Below are positions 1-8,693 of a stretch of DNA of 52,427 bases, one piece after another. Below the pieces are notes generated by a model. That model was not told where the DNA came from. It saw only the letters and a program-made list of their open reading frames with translations, and did no database searches. The position numbers and the translations under genes were made by a program. This DNA is from Treponema sp. (GTDB lineage Bacteria > Spirochaetota > Spirochaetia > Treponematales > Treponemataceae). The DNA is taken from contig JAFOCI010000035.1 of the NCBI GenBank assembly GCA_017381365.1, forward strand, positions 1-52,427, given 5' to 3'. Every line of letters begins with the position of its first letter. The first letter of the stretch is position 1.

Positions 1-85
1 CGCAAGTCGGCAAGGAAACTACCGTTTCCGACTTGCGAATGTTTTTGACAGCCTCTTTCTTCCTTCCCGTATTTTCATAATTAAA
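1..85. repeat. Foldback repeat family B, copy 1 (cut by window start)
   Basis: A hairpin with arms cgcaagtcgg and ccgacttgcg is followed by a tail (cagcctctttcttcc ... gtattttcataatt) that recurs almost exactly at 24104-24138. The left half of the element lies outside the window. It sits just downstream of the minus-strand gene ending at 146, so it could serve as its transcription terminator, though no T-run on that strand proves this. The stem differs in sequence from copy 2 but still pairs. Confidence 0.75.
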
Positions 86-145
86 CAATTTTTTTGCAAA
101 ATCAATTTTATGTTTAATTTTCAAAAAACTCGAATTTCGGGCTAA

Positions 146-973
146 TTAGTATTCGTATGCAACTTCTGTCATTGCAGACATTTCATTTACTGTTGTACCA
201 AATTTCTTAGAAACAGTATATGTTGTCATTTTTGTAAAATTGCCTTTGTCATCAAACTTTACAATTGTACGGCTTGCAACTTTATTATCTGCACCATAAG
301 TTGTGATTTCTGTAAGAACATTTTCTGCATTGTAACGGAAAACTTCTTTAAGCATCATTTCGCCATTTCCGTTAAAGGTTGTGATTGAATCTTTGTTTCC
401 TGATTCTGTATATGAATACTGCTTTTCTGTATCAAGGGTTCCGTCTGCAAAATATTCATCTTCTACAGTAAGACGATCGCCTTCATATTTATAAACAAGC
501 TTACCAACAAGAGTTCCTTCCGCATTGTAACAGTTTTCTTCAGAAACATTTGAACCGTTGTATGCATAGATTACTTTTGTCTTAAGATTGCCGTCTGAAC
601 CATATTCAGAAACATCGCTTTTAAGACCATTTTTGTAATTAAAAACAGCTTTCCATGTGATGATAGATTCAGAATCAAATCCTATCTGTTCAACAAGAAG
701 ACCTTCTTCGTTGTATTTGTTTTCAACTTTATTAACAAGAACATCTCTTGCAGTCATTTCAGAAGATTCAAGAAGCTTACCGTTTTCATCGTAAGAATAT
801 ACGACCTTTGTACTTGGAGTTCTGTAATATTCACCGAATTTTGAAGCAATAGAATAATCTGTCCTTACAACACTTTTTGCATTTCCTTTAATCTGATAAT
901 TAGCAGTAATATCATAAGCAAATGCTGAAAAACCAACAGCTGCTGCACATACAGCACAAATAATTTTTTTCAT
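146..973 (-). CDS. Exported YD-repeat-like protein of unknown function
   Basis: A 275-residue protein with a clear signal peptide (residues 1 to about 19, ending near FSAFA), so it is probably periplasmic or surface exposed. The mature part is built from roughly ten short units of the type Y-D-E-N-G-K-L-x-E, each a beta strand pair with an aromatic and a glycine turn, as in YD/RHS-like or YwqK-type repeat proteins. No catalytic motif is visible. The start is supported by a GGAGG ribosome binding site about 8 nt upstream. It is divergent from the LysR-type regulator at 1037 across only 63 nt, so that regulator may control it, but this is inference from layout. Function unknown. Confidence 0.75.
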   Translation of the reverse strand: MKKIICAVCAAAVGFSAFAYDITANYQIKGNAKSVVRTDYSIASKFGEYYRTPSTKVVYSYDENGKLLESSEMTARDVLVNKVENKYNEEGLLVEQIGFDSESIITWKAVFNYKNGLKSDVSEYGSDGNLKTKVIYAYNGSNVSEENCYNAEGTLVGKLVYKYEGDRLTVEDEYFADGTLDTEKQYSYTESGNKDSITTFNGNGEMMLKEVFRYNAENVLTEITTYGADNKVASRTIVKFDDKGNFTKMTTYTVSKKFGTTVNEMSAMTEVAYEY

Positions 974-991
974 TTTATATATCCTCCAGAT

Positions 992-1021
992 TTGTCAAAA
1001 AGTCTTTGTCTATGTTAATAT
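992..1021 (+). promoter_or_regulatory. Possible promoter of the LysR gene
   Basis: TTGTCA at 992-997 and TAATAT at 1016-1021 are separated by 18 nt. Transcription from it would start about 8-10 nt before the ATG at 1037, giving an almost leaderless message, which would fit the lack of a Shine-Dalgarno sequence there. Prediction by eye only. Confidence 0.35.
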
Positions 1022-1036
1022 ATCGGCAAAGCAATT

Positions 1037-1951
1037 ATGAATCTTTACGAATTAAATGCTTTTGTAACGTTAAGTAAAACCTTGCATTTTGCAAAAGCTG
1101 CCGAAGAAATCAATTTAAGTGCCTCTGCGCTAAGCCGCATCATAACCCGTCTGGAAGAAGAAACAGGAACAGACTTGATTGACCGTTCCAACAGAAAAGT
1201 TGAACTTACGCCAAACGGGAAGCTTTTTGCAGAATTCGCAAAAAATACAACTGAACAATTCTCGGAATTAAAGGCAGAATTTTCTGGCGACAAAAACAAA
1301 ATTTCTGGAACTCTTCATGTTTACGCATCTGTTACTGCATGCTATGTAATTCTACCATTATTTATTAAAAAATTATCAGAAAAATATCCAGGAATTCAAC
1401 TTTCAGTAGAAACTGGTGACCCTGCGGGAGCGATTGCTGCAGTGCGGGAAGGACGGGCTGGTCTTGCAGTAGCTGCAATTCCAGAAGACGGACTTTCGTA
1501 TATGGAAACAATTTCTTTGCGAAAAACGCCCTTGATTTTTGCTGCAGATAAAAACAAAAACTTTAATTTTAATTTTACAACAGGCTCGCCACAGGACTTT
1601 ATTTCTTCCATTCCGCTTATCCTGCCAAAAACTGGGCTTGCCCGCCGCCGTTTTGACGAATGGACAAAAAGCCGCAACGTTCAGCCGATTATTGCCGCAG
1701 AAACAGAAGGAAACGAAGCTATTCTCGCCCTTGCACAGCTGGGAATTGGCATGGGACTTGTTCCGCAAATCGTTCTGGAAAGCGGCCGTTACGCCAACAA
1801 CTTTGCAATTCACAAAGCTGGAAACATCATGGGCTTTTACGACATCGGCTTTATACGCCGCAGTGAGCAATATGGTACACAATCAAGCCGTCGCATACAG
1901 CAAGCTGTAAGTGACATTCTTCATAATACAGACTGGAATTTAAAGGACTAA
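1037..1951 (+). CDS. LysR-family transcriptional regulator, IlvY-like
   Basis: A 304-residue LysR-type protein: an N-terminal winged helix-turn-helix (residues 1-60, with the HFAKAAEEINLSASALSRII helix pair) and a periplasmic-binding-fold effector domain (about 90-295). The segment SGTLHVYASVTACYVILP and the following PGIQLSVETGDPAGA align well by memory with E. coli IlvY (SGELHIFCSVTAAY..., VEIKLTTGDAADA), the activator of ilvC. No ilvC is in the window, so the regulon may differ. The gene lies 2 nt upstream of the UDG-like gene, which suggests co-transcription, and it is divergent from the secreted repeat protein. No Shine-Dalgarno sequence precedes the ATG. Confidence 0.85.
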   Translation: MNLYELNAFVTLSKTLHFAKAAEEINLSASALSRIITRLEEETGTDLIDRSNRKVELTPNGKLFAEFAKNTTEQFSELKAEFSGDKNKISGTLHVYASVTACYVILPLFIKKLSEKYPGIQLSVETGDPAGAIAAVREGRAGLAVAAIPEDGLSYMETISLRKTPLIFAADKNKNFNFNFTTGSPQDFISSIPLILPKTGLARRRFDEWTKSRNVQPIIAAETEGNEAILALAQLGIGMGLVPQIVLESGRYANNFAIHKAGNIMGFYDIGFIRRSEQYGTQSSRRIQQAVSDILHNTDWNLKD

Positions 1952-1953
1952 TC

Positions 1954-2688
1954 ATGACTCAGGAACAATACATTGCATTTGATGCTTTCAGAAATGAATT
2001 TAAAGCAAAAATAACTGAATGGAATTCTCTAGCCCCGGAATTGTTAAAGCTTCAGAAGGAAGCCGCAAAGGATGCAAAAACTCCATCCTATTCATTTGAA
2101 ACTCCAATCGTCTATAACCGTGCTTTAGACGAAATCACTGAAAATGATGAAATTAAAATCATCGTGATTGGTGACAATCCAGGAAAAGACGAACAGCTTT
2201 TGAAGAACAACAAATATCTTGTAGGACAGGCTGGTAAACTAGGAGAAGGCTTTTTCAAAAAAAATCCTGAGCTTGGCATTGATTTCAGAAAAAACGCAAT
2301 TATATTGAATAAAACTCCTGTTCACACTGCAAAAACAAATCAGATTAAATATCTGCTTAAAAACGGAAGCCAGGAAATCAAAAATCTTCTGGAAGAAACT
2401 CAAGTCTGGATGGCGCAAAAAACTGCAGAGCTGGCAGAAAAAATCAATGCGGAAATTTGGCTTGTTGGTTACAGCGAACTTAAGCCAAAAGGTCTTTTTT
2501 CCAGATACCGTGAAACTTTAAAAACTTACGCAGATCTGAAAAATCTTTTTGTTTTCCAGCATTTTTCCATGAACCGATTTACCATTGACCTTGCGAATTT
2601 CCAAACCCAACACAAAAATCTTTCATTGAAAGAATCGATTGAAACTTTGGGAAAGGAACATTTACGGGAGATTTTTGGCGACAATTGA
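1954..2688 (+). CDS. Uracil-DNA glycosylase superfamily protein
   Basis: A 244-residue cytoplasmic protein. IIVIGDNPGKDE (about residues 70-81) resembles the water-activating motif of the UDG fold, and FQHFSMNRF (about 200-208) resembles the C-terminal HPS/DNA-intercalation motif; in between is a mainly alpha/beta core with LLKNNKYLVGQAGK and NKTPVHT. Known UDG-fold enzymes remove uracil or other damaged bases from DNA; members this divergent are often of unverified activity. It has no visible four-cysteine cluster, so it is not a typical family 4 or 5 enzyme. It begins 2 nt after the LysR stop codon and is probably translated from the same message. Confidence 0.6.
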   Translation: MTQEQYIAFDAFRNEFKAKITEWNSLAPELLKLQKEAAKDAKTPSYSFETPIVYNRALDEITENDEIKIIVIGDNPGKDEQLLKNNKYLVGQAGKLGEGFFKKNPELGIDFRKNAIILNKTPVHTAKTNQIKYLLKNGSQEIKNLLEETQVWMAQKTAELAEKINAEIWLVGYSELKPKGLFSRYRETLKTYADLKNLFVFQHFSMNRFTIDLANFQTQHKNLSLKESIETLGKEHLREIFGDN

Positions 2689-2717
2689 ATTATTCCACGA
2701 TAATTCAGTTATTCCGT

Positions 2718-2768
2718 GATGGTTGAGCCGTGCGCAGCATATATGGTTTCGACTGACTCAACCACCGG
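2718..2768. repeat. REP-like hairpin fragment related to repeat family A
   Basis: The 22-nt arm at 2745-2766, read on the minus strand, matches the ggtggttgag...cgaaacc core of the family A elements at 31.8, 36.8, 48.7 and 51.5 kb. A partner arm (atggttgag) lies at 2719-2727, so the piece can fold. The outer ends typical of family A are absent. The 175 nt between the UDG-like gene and the nuclease gene hold nothing else recognised. Confidence 0.5.
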
Positions 2769-2863
2769 CGATATAAGGTAAAAAAAAAGCAAATAACTTA
2801 AATTCCTGCATTTTTTTGTTTTATTCGCTAATTCTTAATACCTTACCACTTTGTAACTCAGCA

Positions 2864-3718
2864 TCAGTTCTCAGATAACGCTTTCTGCAATTCAGCTAAA
2901 TCAATGCCAATTTTTTCTGCAACAATTTCTGGTGCTTGATTGAATTCTCTTACAATAATTATTGCATTTTTTAGTTTCTCTTCTGCGCGCCCTTCTGCAA
3001 GCCCTTCTGAGCGCCCTTCTGCAAGTCCTTCTGCGCGCCCTTCTGTAAGTCCATCGAATCTTGCGTATGCTTTCAAACGTTCGTATTCCATATATTTGTT
3101 CCTCACCTGCAAATTGATTTTTGCATTTCTAGTCATTTGGGCAAGCTGTTCTGTAAAGTTATTGTTCTGTTCCCGTTTTGTTAAAAACTTGAAAAATGCA
3201 AACTGTTCCTTGTCTTCAATTTTATCACAGTTTGGAGCTATAAAAAAGTATTTGTGTGTATTTTCACCTAACGAAAGATTTTTGTTCTCCAGACATAAAT
3301 TTTCAAACTGATAAAGGGGAAGCCCTTGACCAAAAATATCTTCCATACAGATAAAAATGATGTAGGAATCTTTAAGTGTGCTGTAAAGCTGACCTGATTT
3401 TAAGCAGTCAACATCGATTAAAGCCTGATAATACCGGCTGCGCTTTGGCAGATCTTTTGAATCAAGAACTTGCATCTCAATATTGAATGCCTGATTTTCA
3501 TTTTTAGCGTAAATATCAAGTCGCACGCCCTTTGATTCATAATCCACATAAATCGTTTCTTCATTGTGCATTTCAATGCGGTCAATACTGATTCTTAAAA
3601 GAATTTCCAAAAGCTGTTTACACAGATTCGGATTGTTGTGAAAAACATGATAAAAAATAAAATTATTTTCCAACCACGCTTTTTCCCATTTTTCTTCTAG
3701 TGACATTTCATTTGCCAT
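2864..3718 (-). CDS. Rpn family PD-(D/E)XK nuclease / putative transposase
   Basis: A 284-residue protein of the Rpn (recombination-promoting nuclease, transposase_31-like) type. The nuclease core is seen in GVRLDIYAKNENQAFNIEMQ, which gives the Asp and the Glu-x-Gln of the PD-(D/E)XK fold, followed by KRSRYYQALIDVDCLKSGQ. Known members cut DNA and promote RecA-independent recombination; many copies occur per genome in gut bacteria. The C-terminus carries a 4-residue repeat (x-A-E-G) before a final helical segment. The ATG at 3718 is chosen over a GTG at 3724 because GGAG lies 5 nt before the ATG, whereas the GTG overlaps it. It stands alone, facing the UDG-like gene. Confidence 0.8.
   Translation of the reverse strand: MANEMSLEEKWEKAWLENNFIFYHVFHNNPNLCKQLLEILLRISIDRIEMHNEETIYVDYESKGVRLDIYAKNENQAFNIEMQVLDSKDLPKRSRYYQALIDVDCLKSGQLYSTLKDSYIIFICMEDIFGQGLPLYQFENLCLENKNLSLGENTHKYFFIAPNCDKIEDKEQFAFFKFLTKREQNNNFTEQLAQMTRNAKINLQVRNKYMEYERLKAYARFDGLTEGRAEGLAEGRSEGLAEGRAEEKLKNAIIIVREFNQAPEIVAEKIGIDLAELQKALSEN
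2979..3050 (-). repeat. 12-bp tandem repeat inside the Rpn gene
   Basis: About six 12-bp units (consensus on the plus strand cccttctgcaag / cccttctgcgcg) encode alternating AEGR and AEGL tetrapeptides. The unit length keeps the frame, so copy-number change would only lengthen or shorten the linker between the nuclease core and the C-terminal helix. Confidence 0.85.
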
Positions 3719-3797
3719 ATTCACTCCATATTTAAAATATTTTATAAATATATAACGTATGGAATGTTATAAATTCTGCAATGTTTTTGAAATAAAA

Positions 3798-5228
3798 TTA
3801 TTCCAGAATCGTAATTTCTACGCGTCTGTTTACAGCCTTGCCTGCAGGAGTGCTGTTATCTGCAACTGGTTTGTGAGCACCACTGCCTTTGCAGATGAAT
3901 TTTTCCTGTGGAATACCCCGCTTTGAAAGTTCTTTTGCGATTTTATGAGCTCGCAACGCTGAAAGCCGCATTTCGCCAGTTTCATTGCCTGTAGCAGCTG
4001 TGTGACCTTCCACAAGGAATTGAGATTCCGGCACCTCTCTAAGTACCGAGGCAATCTGGTCAAGCCTTGAGCTTTCCCCAGAAACAAGCTCTGCACTATC
4101 AGGCTTGAACTGCAAATTCTGAATTGTAAGCCGGATTCCTGCCGTTGTATTTTCAACTTTTATAGGTTTTGAAGCAGCTGCAATCGCCTGATCAGACAGA
4201 CTCTTTGAAACTGCGGCAACCGCTTTTGAAATGCTTTCTGCAGAAGGCTTTGAACTAGCAGATTTTTGCGAACCGGGCTTGCTCTGCGAATAAGCTGTGG
4301 ATCGTGCATCTCGGGAACTTTGCGCACCAGACGATAATTTTGCAACATCCGCGTCCTTTGAACCAGCCTTGCTCTGCGCCCCATCCGTTTTTGTTGCCAC
4401 CTGAGCCAGCAGTTTTGCCTCATCACCGTCAATTGCTGCAACCCGCTGCAAAGCCCTGATGATTTTGCTGCGGTCAACAGCAGGCGGATATTCCGTAAAC
4501 AAAGAAATTGTACCCTTAAAAGTCACCGCCTTTCCGTCGTTGTAAACAAAAGTTTCATCAACAGAATCCCGAACAACAATGGCATTGCCAGTCACCTTGC
4601 TAACATACATTGTAGCATTATGACTTCCCATTGCCTGCTTTAATTCCTTGTCTCCGCCAAAATCCATATAAATATTCTGTCCATAACGGGTTGCCCACTT
4701 TGCAGTCAGAACATAAACATCTTCACCACGAACATTTTCATCACCAGTATAAGTATATTGGACATACATAGGAATTTTGGTCACAATGCCTTTATTTAAT
4801 GGATCAACCGCCCTTTCCGCCTTAGCCTGCCACGAATCACCATGCTTTATTCTGTTTGCAGAAAATGCAGGAAAACTTCTGAACGTCGGATAGCCGTAAT
4901 CTTCTATCATTGTAAGCTTTCCGTCATCACTGATTCTGAATTTGGAAGGAATAGAATCATGAATCTGGTCCGCAACACTCAAAGAAGCTCTTACAGTATC
5001 CTGAGAAACATAAAAGCTGCCTTCGTACAAATCACCATAATTAGAAATAAAAGATCTGATTTCACGGCTCAAAAGCCCAACATAACGATTATTTTCGTAA
5101 CGCCGCAAATCAGTCCGCTCCACAAGCGTATAATTTCGTCCACCATTATATCTAAACTGAATTTCCTGTCCCCAAAATAAAAAATTCAAAAAAAACAAAA
5201 TCAAAAAAGAAAAACAATTTTTTTTCAT
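3798..5228 (-). CDS. OmpA-family peptidoglycan-associated protein, TpN50-like
   Basis: A 476-residue exported protein. A signal peptide (MKKNCFSFLILFFLNFLFWG) is followed by a beta-rich N-terminal domain (about 21-260), a Ser/Ala/Lys-rich flexible linker (about 270-350) and a C-terminal OmpA/MotB domain (about 355-476) ending in NRRVEITILE. The layout resembles the treponemal TpN50 (TP0292) family, which tethers the envelope to the cell wall. In the OmpA domain the usual Asp of GHTD is Ala (EGHTAATGNETG) while the Arg of LSALRAHKIA is kept. The start has an ACGGAGA ribosome site. It is divergent from ftsK across 114 nt. Exact role is inferred from the domain. Confidence 0.82.
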   Translation of the reverse strand: MKKNCFSFLILFFLNFLFWGQEIQFRYNGGRNYTLVERTDLRRYENNRYVGLLSREIRSFISNYGDLYEGSFYVSQDTVRASLSVADQIHDSIPSKFRISDDGKLTMIEDYGYPTFRSFPAFSANRIKHGDSWQAKAERAVDPLNKGIVTKIPMYVQYTYTGDENVRGEDVYVLTAKWATRYGQNIYMDFGGDKELKQAMGSHNATMYVSKVTGNAIVVRDSVDETFVYNDGKAVTFKGTISLFTEYPPAVDRSKIIRALQRVAAIDGDEAKLLAQVATKTDGAQSKAGSKDADVAKLSSGAQSSRDARSTAYSQSKPGSQKSASSKPSAESISKAVAAVSKSLSDQAIAAASKPIKVENTTAGIRLTIQNLQFKPDSAELVSGESSRLDQIASVLREVPESQFLVEGHTAATGNETGEMRLSALRAHKIAKELSKRGIPQEKFICKGSGAHKPVADNSTPAGKAVNRRVEITILE

Positions 5229-5342
5229 AAAATCTCCGTTACAAATTATGTCGTTTAAATAATCGGTAATTTACATTTTTAATCTACAAAACTTTTTAAA
5301 ATTCTCACTAAATTCTTTTTTCAATTTTCCGATAAGTGAAAT

Positions 5343-8300
5343 ATGAGACTATCAAATAAACTAAATATTGCAACAGGCTCAGTTTTACTTCTTGTAGCCG
5401 CATTCTTTTCAATTTCACTCGCATTACTTCCAATGGATTTTGGTCCTGCCGGTCCAGGAACAAATAATCCACTATATATAGCAGCCTGCACATTAGGAGA
5501 CATTCTTTTTTCTGTGTACGGTTTTTCAAGCATATTGATTCCTTTGTTCCTTTTTGTAGCCGGAATCTCATGTTTTGCTACCAAATGGACAGCCCGCAAA
5601 TCAATGCGGCTTTTAACAGCAATTGTTCCGTTTTTTACATCTGTCATTATCGAAAAAATCTGCATCGCTATGCTGGATGAGCCTGATGATTTTACTTCTA
5701 TTAAAATCATTCTGACAGCTGGTGTTGGACTTTTCCTTATGGCAATAGAAATTCTTGCCGCAGGAATTTTCGCAGACCGAGTAAATGATTTTCTTTTCCA
5801 CAGAGACGGTTCTTCTGCAGAATCTGATGAAAATGATGAAGACGAAGAATATCCTGATGAAGAAAACGCAGAAGAAAATTCTGATGAAAATGATATTACT
5901 TCTGAAGAACAGAATTCTTCAGAAAACCTGTCTGAAGAAAACGAAACAGCAGACGATTTTGTTCCTCCTGCTCCAGAAAATGACCCTTTTGCAGACGTTT
6001 TTGATACTCCTGCAGAAGAAACAGTAAATGATGAAATTCAAGAAGAATCTGATTCAACTGAACAGGAAACTGAACCGGAAGAATCTTCTGAGAATGAAGC
6101 AGTTAAGCCACTTATTTCCCAGGAAGAATATGATGCCCTTAATAAAATAAACGAAGACCTTCTTGAAGAAAACCAGAAACCAGAACCTCAGCAGCCAGAA
6201 AACGAAGAAACTGTGCAGGATTTTAATTTCCCAGATGCATCTCCAACAGATGAACTGGAATGGCCTACAACTGATGAAATTATTTCACAGGCAGGCATTA
6301 CAGAAAACGAAGAAAAATCTTTGCTAGGCGATGATTACGAAAATGAAGATAATCCTTATGCAGAATCAGATGACACTATAGAAGAAAATCTTGATGACCA
6401 CGAAGAACCAGAAAGCGACCCTTATTCTGAATTCGGGTTTGATGAAACAGTTTCTGAAGATAATGCAGAAACTGATGACGAAGATCATGCAAGAGAAATA
6501 AATCCTTACGAAGATTCTGAATATATCGATCAGAAGGTTCAAAAAAAAAATGACGAATTAGATCCTGATTTCTTTGACATCGATATGAATTCTGAAGAAG
6601 ACATGGATTTTTCTCAGGAAGACTTAGAATCAAAGAAAGAAAATATGGCTCACATACGTCAGATGAATGACCTTGAACAAACCCTTATTTCTGAAACTGA
6701 AGATGAAGATAAGTCTGCTGTTGAGAAATCCCGCAGTTTTCTTGAAGACATTGTAGATTCGCAGGAAGATGACGACGAACTTAGCGATGACGAAACTGAC
6801 AAAAATTTTGAACATGAAGAAAATCTGGAAGAAGAATCTGCTGAGCAGAAAAAATCAGAATACAGTGATTCTGATGAAGATGATTTTGGCCGGACAAATT
6901 CCACTTTTGACATTGCTTCTGACATTTTTGCAGATATGGCTGAAGACGCAAGAGAACAGATAAATTCTGGTAAAAAACCAGCCCGCTTTGCTCAACCAGA
7001 ATACGAATCCAGAACAAATTCAGAAGTTCAGGAATCCGTTTACGAAACTGACGAAACTAATGCGCAGAATATGACTTCTGAAAGCAAAACCCCATCTAAT
7101 TCACCTTACGAAACAGCAGAACCTCCTGCCCGCACAACAATCCGCACAGAACCAAAGCAGGAAGGTCACCGTGTTCAACCTAAAAAACCTTACATTGTTC
7201 CAACTGATTTAATGGAACAGTATAAAGACGACCAGTACTGGATTATTGACGAAGAAACTAAAGGTGCCGCCTTCAAACTTGAAGAAACTCTTGATCAGTT
7301 TGGCATCAGTGCAAAAGTTACAGGCATCAAAAAAGGTCCTGTAGTTACAATGTTTGAAATTGTGCCGGCTCCAGGCGTACGTCTCAGCAAAATCGTAAGT
7401 CTTCAGGATAATATTGCCCTTAGTCTTGCCGCAAGCAGTGTACGCATTGTTGCTCCAATTCCTGGCAAAGCTGCAGTCGGCATTGAAATTCCAAATAAAA
7501 AGCGCTCAATCGTTTCTTTCCGCGAAATTATTGAACAGGACATCCCGGAATACACAAAAATGGCGATTCCAGTAATTCTTGGTAAAGACATTCTTGGTAA
7601 ATCTCAGATTATCGACATAGCAAAAACACCTCATCTTCTTATTGCAGGTGCTACTGGTGCCGGAAAATCTGTTTGTGTAAACTCTCTTATTCTTTCGATT
7701 TTGTACAAGCGTTCGCCACGTCAGGTTAAGATGATTCTTGTTGATCCAAAAGTTGTTGAATTAAAGCTTTACAATGACATTCCTCATCTTTTGACTCCAG
7801 TTATCACAGAACCAAAGAAGGCTCTTCAGGCATTGCAGTATTGTCTTTGCGAAATGGAACGCCGTTACGCATTGCTTGACGGACTTGGTGTTCGCGACAT
7901 TTCAAATTACAACAAACGAATTGAAGAACGTAACATCTGTACAGAAAAACTGCCTTACATCGTTGTAATCATTGATGAATTTGCAGACCTTATGGCTACA
8001 AGCGGCCGCGACCTTGAAAGTATTGTTGCCCGCCTTACAGCCATGAGCCGTGCCGTTGGTATTCATCTTGTTCTTGCAACTCAGCGACCATCTGTAAACG
8101 TTATTACAGGGTTGATTAAAGCAAATATTCCTAGCCGGATTGCATTCATGGTTTCCAGCCGCACAGATTCCAACATCATCATTGATTCTGTTGGTGCAGA
8201 AAAGCTACTTGGAAAAGGAGACATGCTTTACGCATCTGCAGTTGATCCAAACCCAATCCGTATTCAGGGAACTTTTGAAAGCGACAATGACGTTGAAAGT

Positions 8301-8603
8301 GTTGTTAATTACGTTAAAACTCTTGGTGAACCTGAATACATTGACGATGAAATCTTTGTTGATGACGAAGAAGAAGGTGGCGGAGGAACTGGTCTTTTCA
8401 ATGACGGCGTAAGTGATCCGCTTTACGAACAGGCTCTTGATATTGTAATTCAGTCAGGAAAAGCCAGCGCCAGCTATCTGCAGCGTCGCCTTAGCATCGG
8501 CTACAACCGAGCCGCTCGCCTTGTAGAAGAAATGGAAGAGCGTGGAATCGTAGGCCCAGCAAACGGATCTAAGCCTAGGGAAATTATACATGTACCAGGA
8601 TGA
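5343..8603 (+). CDS. ftsK: DNA translocase FtsK/SpoIIIE
   Basis: A 1086-residue hexameric DNA pump acting at the division septum to clear chromosome ends and activate XerCD. Four N-terminal membrane segments (about 10-30, 47-80, 93-115, 118-145) precede an extremely Asp/Glu-rich linker of roughly 450 residues (about 155-610). The motor follows, with Walker A GATGAGKS (about 769-776), Walker B VIIDEFADL (about 875) and ATQRPSVNVITG, then a C-terminal gamma winged helix (about 1025-1085, QSGKASASYLQRRLSIGYNR) that reads orienting DNA motifs. The acidic linker is longer than in many FtsK proteins and is not Pro/Gln-rich as in E. coli. Only a weak Shine-Dalgarno (AAGTGA) precedes the ATG. Confidence 0.95.
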   Translation: MRLSNKLNIATGSVLLLVAAFFSISLALLPMDFGPAGPGTNNPLYIAACTLGDILFSVYGFSSILIPLFLFVAGISCFATKWTARKSMRLLTAIVPFFTSVIIEKICIAMLDEPDDFTSIKIILTAGVGLFLMAIEILAAGIFADRVNDFLFHRDGSSAESDENDEDEEYPDEENAEENSDENDITSEEQNSSENLSEENETADDFVPPAPENDPFADVFDTPAEETVNDEIQEESDSTEQETEPEESSENEAVKPLISQEEYDALNKINEDLLEENQKPEPQQPENEETVQDFNFPDASPTDELEWPTTDEIISQAGITENEEKSLLGDDYENEDNPYAESDDTIEENLDDHEEPESDPYSEFGFDETVSEDNAETDDEDHAREINPYEDSEYIDQKVQKKNDELDPDFFDIDMNSEEDMDFSQEDLESKKENMAHIRQMNDLEQTLISETEDEDKSAVEKSRSFLEDIVDSQEDDDELSDDETDKNFEHEENLEEESAEQKKSEYSDSDEDDFGRTNSTFDIASDIFADMAEDAREQINSGKKPARFAQPEYESRTNSEVQESVYETDETNAQNMTSESKTPSNSPYETAEPPARTTIRTEPKQEGHRVQPKKPYIVPTDLMEQYKDDQYWIIDEETKGAAFKLEETLDQFGISAKVTGIKKGPVVTMFEIVPAPGVRLSKIVSLQDNIALSLAASSVRIVAPIPGKAAVGIEIPNKKRSIVSFREIIEQDIPEYTKMAIPVILGKDILGKSQIIDIAKTPHLLIAGATGAGKSVCVNSLILSILYKRSPRQVKMILVDPKVVELKLYNDIPHLLTPVITEPKKALQALQYCLCEMERRYALLDGLGVRDISNYNKRIEERNICTEKLPYIVVIIDEFADLMATSGRDLESIVARLTAMSRAVGIHLVLATQRPSVNVITGLIKANIPSRIAFMVSSRTDSNIIIDSVGAEKLLGKGDMLYASAVDPNPIRIQGTFESDNDVESVVNYVKTLGEPEYIDDEIFVDDEEEGGGGTGLFNDGVSDPLYEQALDIVIQSGKASASYLQRRLSIGYNRAARLVEEMEERGIVGPANGSKPREIIHVPG

Positions 8604-8628
8604 TAAATGACCTGTACGGTCATTTATC
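8602..8628 (+). terminator. Perfect hairpin at the end of ftsK
   Basis: Arms gataaatgacc (8602-8612) and ggtcatttatc (8618-8628) pair perfectly over 11 bp around a 5-nt loop, starting inside the ftsK stop codon. No long T-run follows. A third copy of gataaatgacc at 8677-8687 could pair with the same right arm, so two alternative hairpins are possible between ftsK and the convergent gene ending at 8694. Confidence 0.6.
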
Positions 8629-8693
8629 TTCAATTCATCAAGAAGCTGCGCCAGCTCGCTTCACTCATGCACCAAGTTGATAAATGACCACTT

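Noticed and set aside
1403..1882. A 159-codon open frame on the minus strand inside the LysR gene
   Set aside because: It is fully inside a well-supported gene, its product is low-complexity and Cys/Phe-rich without a domain, and it has no ribosome site.
2979..3050. CRISPR-like repeat array
   Set aside because: The 12-bp units are contiguous, in frame and without spacers; they encode a protein repeat.
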